The notes beneath the pieces were generated by a model. That model was not told the DNA's origin and did not search any database. It worked only from the letters and a program-made list of their open reading frames with translations. A program made the translations under genes and the position numbers. Of a stretch of 64,000 nucleotides of DNA, positions 62,483-64,000 are shown piece after piece. The stretch's first letter is position 1; the number at the start of each line of letters is the position of its first letter. This DNA comes from Apis mellifera (Eukaryota; Arthropoda; Insecta; Hymenoptera; Apidae): assembly GCF_003254395.2 (NCBI RefSeq), contig NC_037648.1:15376330-15440329 (forward strand). Direction: 5' to 3'.

Positions 62483-64000
62483 TTTTAATTATCTCTTTTG
62501 ATGACAATATTGTTAATTTGAATCTTGATTATTTATTTGATAGGAACAATATATCCAGGATTAATGATAACATCAGCAGCATTATATCATCTTTCATGGT
62601 TATTAAATATTACCTTAGATATACGTACTATTTGTGTCTTCCTTGCTCCATTATTTTCTAGCTTGACCACAATTATTACTTATTTACTTACCAAAGAATT
62701 GAAGGTAAAAATATATTAAATATATTTCTAGTATTTTTAATGAATAAATATTATTTTATATATATGATTTTAAGGATTCTGCATCGGGATTGTTTGCTGC
62801 AGCTATGATAGCAATTGTTCCTGGTTATATATCACGATCAGTGGCAGGATCTTATGATAATGAAGGCATAGCTATTTTTTGTATGTTATTTACATATTAT
62901 ATGTGGATCAAAGCAGTTAAAACTGGAGCAATTTGTTGGGCAACCTGTGCTGCTCTTGCATATTTTTATATGGTGTCTTCTTGGGGTGGCTATGTATTCC
63001 TAATTAATTTAATTCCTTTACATGTATTAACCTTAATGGTGACTGGCAGATTTTCTCATAGAATATACATTGCATATAGCATTCTATATTGTTTAGGAAC
63101 AATTTTATCTATGCAAATATCCTTTGTTGGTTTTCAACCTGTTCAGAGTTCTGAACACATGCTTGTAAGTAAAAAACATATGTATATATATAATAATATA
63201 TTTAGTAATATACTTATAGTATATATAAGTATATATACTTAATTTTACTATACTATTTTAATATACTTAATTAAGTATATATATATACTTAATTTAAACA
63301 AAAATAAAAATTTTAATCAAAAATAAAATCTTATGAATAAAACTAATTTATTTAAAACTAATTATTTTGTAGGCATTGGGAGTATTTGGACTTTGTCAGA
63401 TTCATGCTCTAGTTGATTATTTACGTAGTAAAATGTCACAAGATGATTTTGAAATTTTATTCCGTGGTCTTGTTATTTCTGTAGTTACCATATCGTTTCT
63501 ATTAGGTGTTATTTTAACTATTACAGGTACATATAATATTAATACATTTTTTTTATCTATCAAAAAAATATTAATATTAATGTTGCGATAATTATGTTTT
63601 AATTTTTTAATTTTATTTAAGGAAAAATATCACCATGGACTGGTCGTTTTTATTCTCTTTTGGATCCATCCTATGCAAAAAACCACATACCAATAATTGC
63701 TTCTGTTTCTGAACATCAGCCAACATCATGGAGTTCTTTTTATTTTGATCTCCAGATTTTAGTATTTCTATTTCCTTTAGGATTATATTTCTGTTTCTCA
63801 AAGTTAACAGATTCGAATATTTTTCTCATTTTATATGGAGTCACAAGTCTATACTTTGCTGTAAGTGAAAATTTTTTTATGTTACATTTGAAATTTATAT
63901 TATAAATAAATTCAAATAATTAAAACAATTTTGAACAATGCAGGGTGTAATGGTTCGTCTAATGTTAGTACTTGCTCCTGTAATGTGTATTTTGAGTGGA
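62123..64000 (+). CDS. STT3A: STT3A, catalytic subunit of oligosaccharyltransferase (5' part, cut by window end)
   Basis: Seven coding exons are visible (62123-62219, 62283-62450, 62544-62704, 62775-63164, 63373-63526, 63622-63860, 63944 to the edge), giving 422 residues in frame. The product transfers the preassembled glycan to Asn-X-Ser/Thr in the ER lumen. Visible landmarks are the lumenal catalytic/metal motif HEFDPYFNYRTT, the second acidic loop SVAGSYDNEGIAIF, and the SVSEHQPTSW loop (SVSE motif). The WWDYG motif lies beyond the window. Sequence is nearer STT3A than STT3B (GRFYSLLDPSYAKNHIPIIA; no N-terminal extension). Many membrane helices are evident. Confidence 0.96.
62451..62479. 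repeat. (TA)n run at an STT3A splice donor
   Basis: The intron after the second coding exon begins GTATATATAT and continues as TA repeats for about 28 bases, so the donor itself is part of a microsatellite. Confidence 0.85.

Noticed and set aside
1..64000. CRISPR arrays, rRNA genes, known microRNAs, transposase or viral genes
   Set aside because: Looked for and not seen. Repeats present are microsatellites, short tandem duplications and foldbacks.

Overview
This is a strongly AT-rich, intron-rich insect nuclear segment. Small introns with GT..AG borders, long (TA)n runs and the protein sequences all point to a hymenopteran, most likely a bee (Apis-type). That assignment is inferred from base composition and protein flavour, not from a database match. 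There are no rRNA genes, tRNA genes, CRISPR arrays, phage genes or recognisable transposase genes. I rebuilt exon structures by hand from splice sites and checked every chain for reading-frame continuity.

Layout, left to right. (1) 2.2-3.6 kb, + strand: an unassigned zinc-ribbon plus class I methyltransferase-like protein. (2) 6.3-22.7 kb, + strand: inositol-trisphosphate 3-kinase. At least three alternative 5' coding blocks (6.3-8.3, 14.9-15.3 and 20.3-21.0 kb) all end in phase 0 and join the same calmodulin-binding exon and catalytic exons. (3) 23.5-29.3 kb, - strand: NFRKB, a subunit of the INO80 chromatin remodeller, convergent with the kinase. (4) 30.6-34.2 kb, - strand: the otu/OTUD4 family protein (OTU domain, Tudor domain, low-complexity tail). 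(5) 35.6-37.1 kb, - strand: a four-repeat beta-thymosin (ciboulot type), with about 8.5 kb of gene-free DNA upstream holding several GC-richer blocks and a long inverted repeat. (6) 45.5-49.0 kb, - strand: the spliceosomal protein PRPF6. (7) 49.6-52.4 kb, - strand: NFXL1, an NF-X1-type zinc-finger membrane protein. (8) 53.4-54.2 kb, + strand: PIGC, intronless, for GPI-anchor synthesis. (9) 54.7-61.1 kb, - strand: the nucleoporin NUP205. (10) 62.1 kb to the window end, + strand: STT3A, the oligosaccharyltransferase catalytic subunit, cut by the window edge.

The genes are mostly conserved housekeeping and signalling genes and do not form an operon or one pathway. Two neighbours (PIGC and STT3A) act in ER glycosylation, and several others act in chromatin, splicing and nuclear transport. 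I see no clear new multi-gene system. The observations most worth following are: loss of the expected catalytic histidine in the bee Otu domain; the alternative N-termini of the IP3 kinase, including a possible micro-exon start; the exon-per-repeat thymosin; the long foldback at 44.9-45.2 kb; and the unassigned methyltransferase-like gene.
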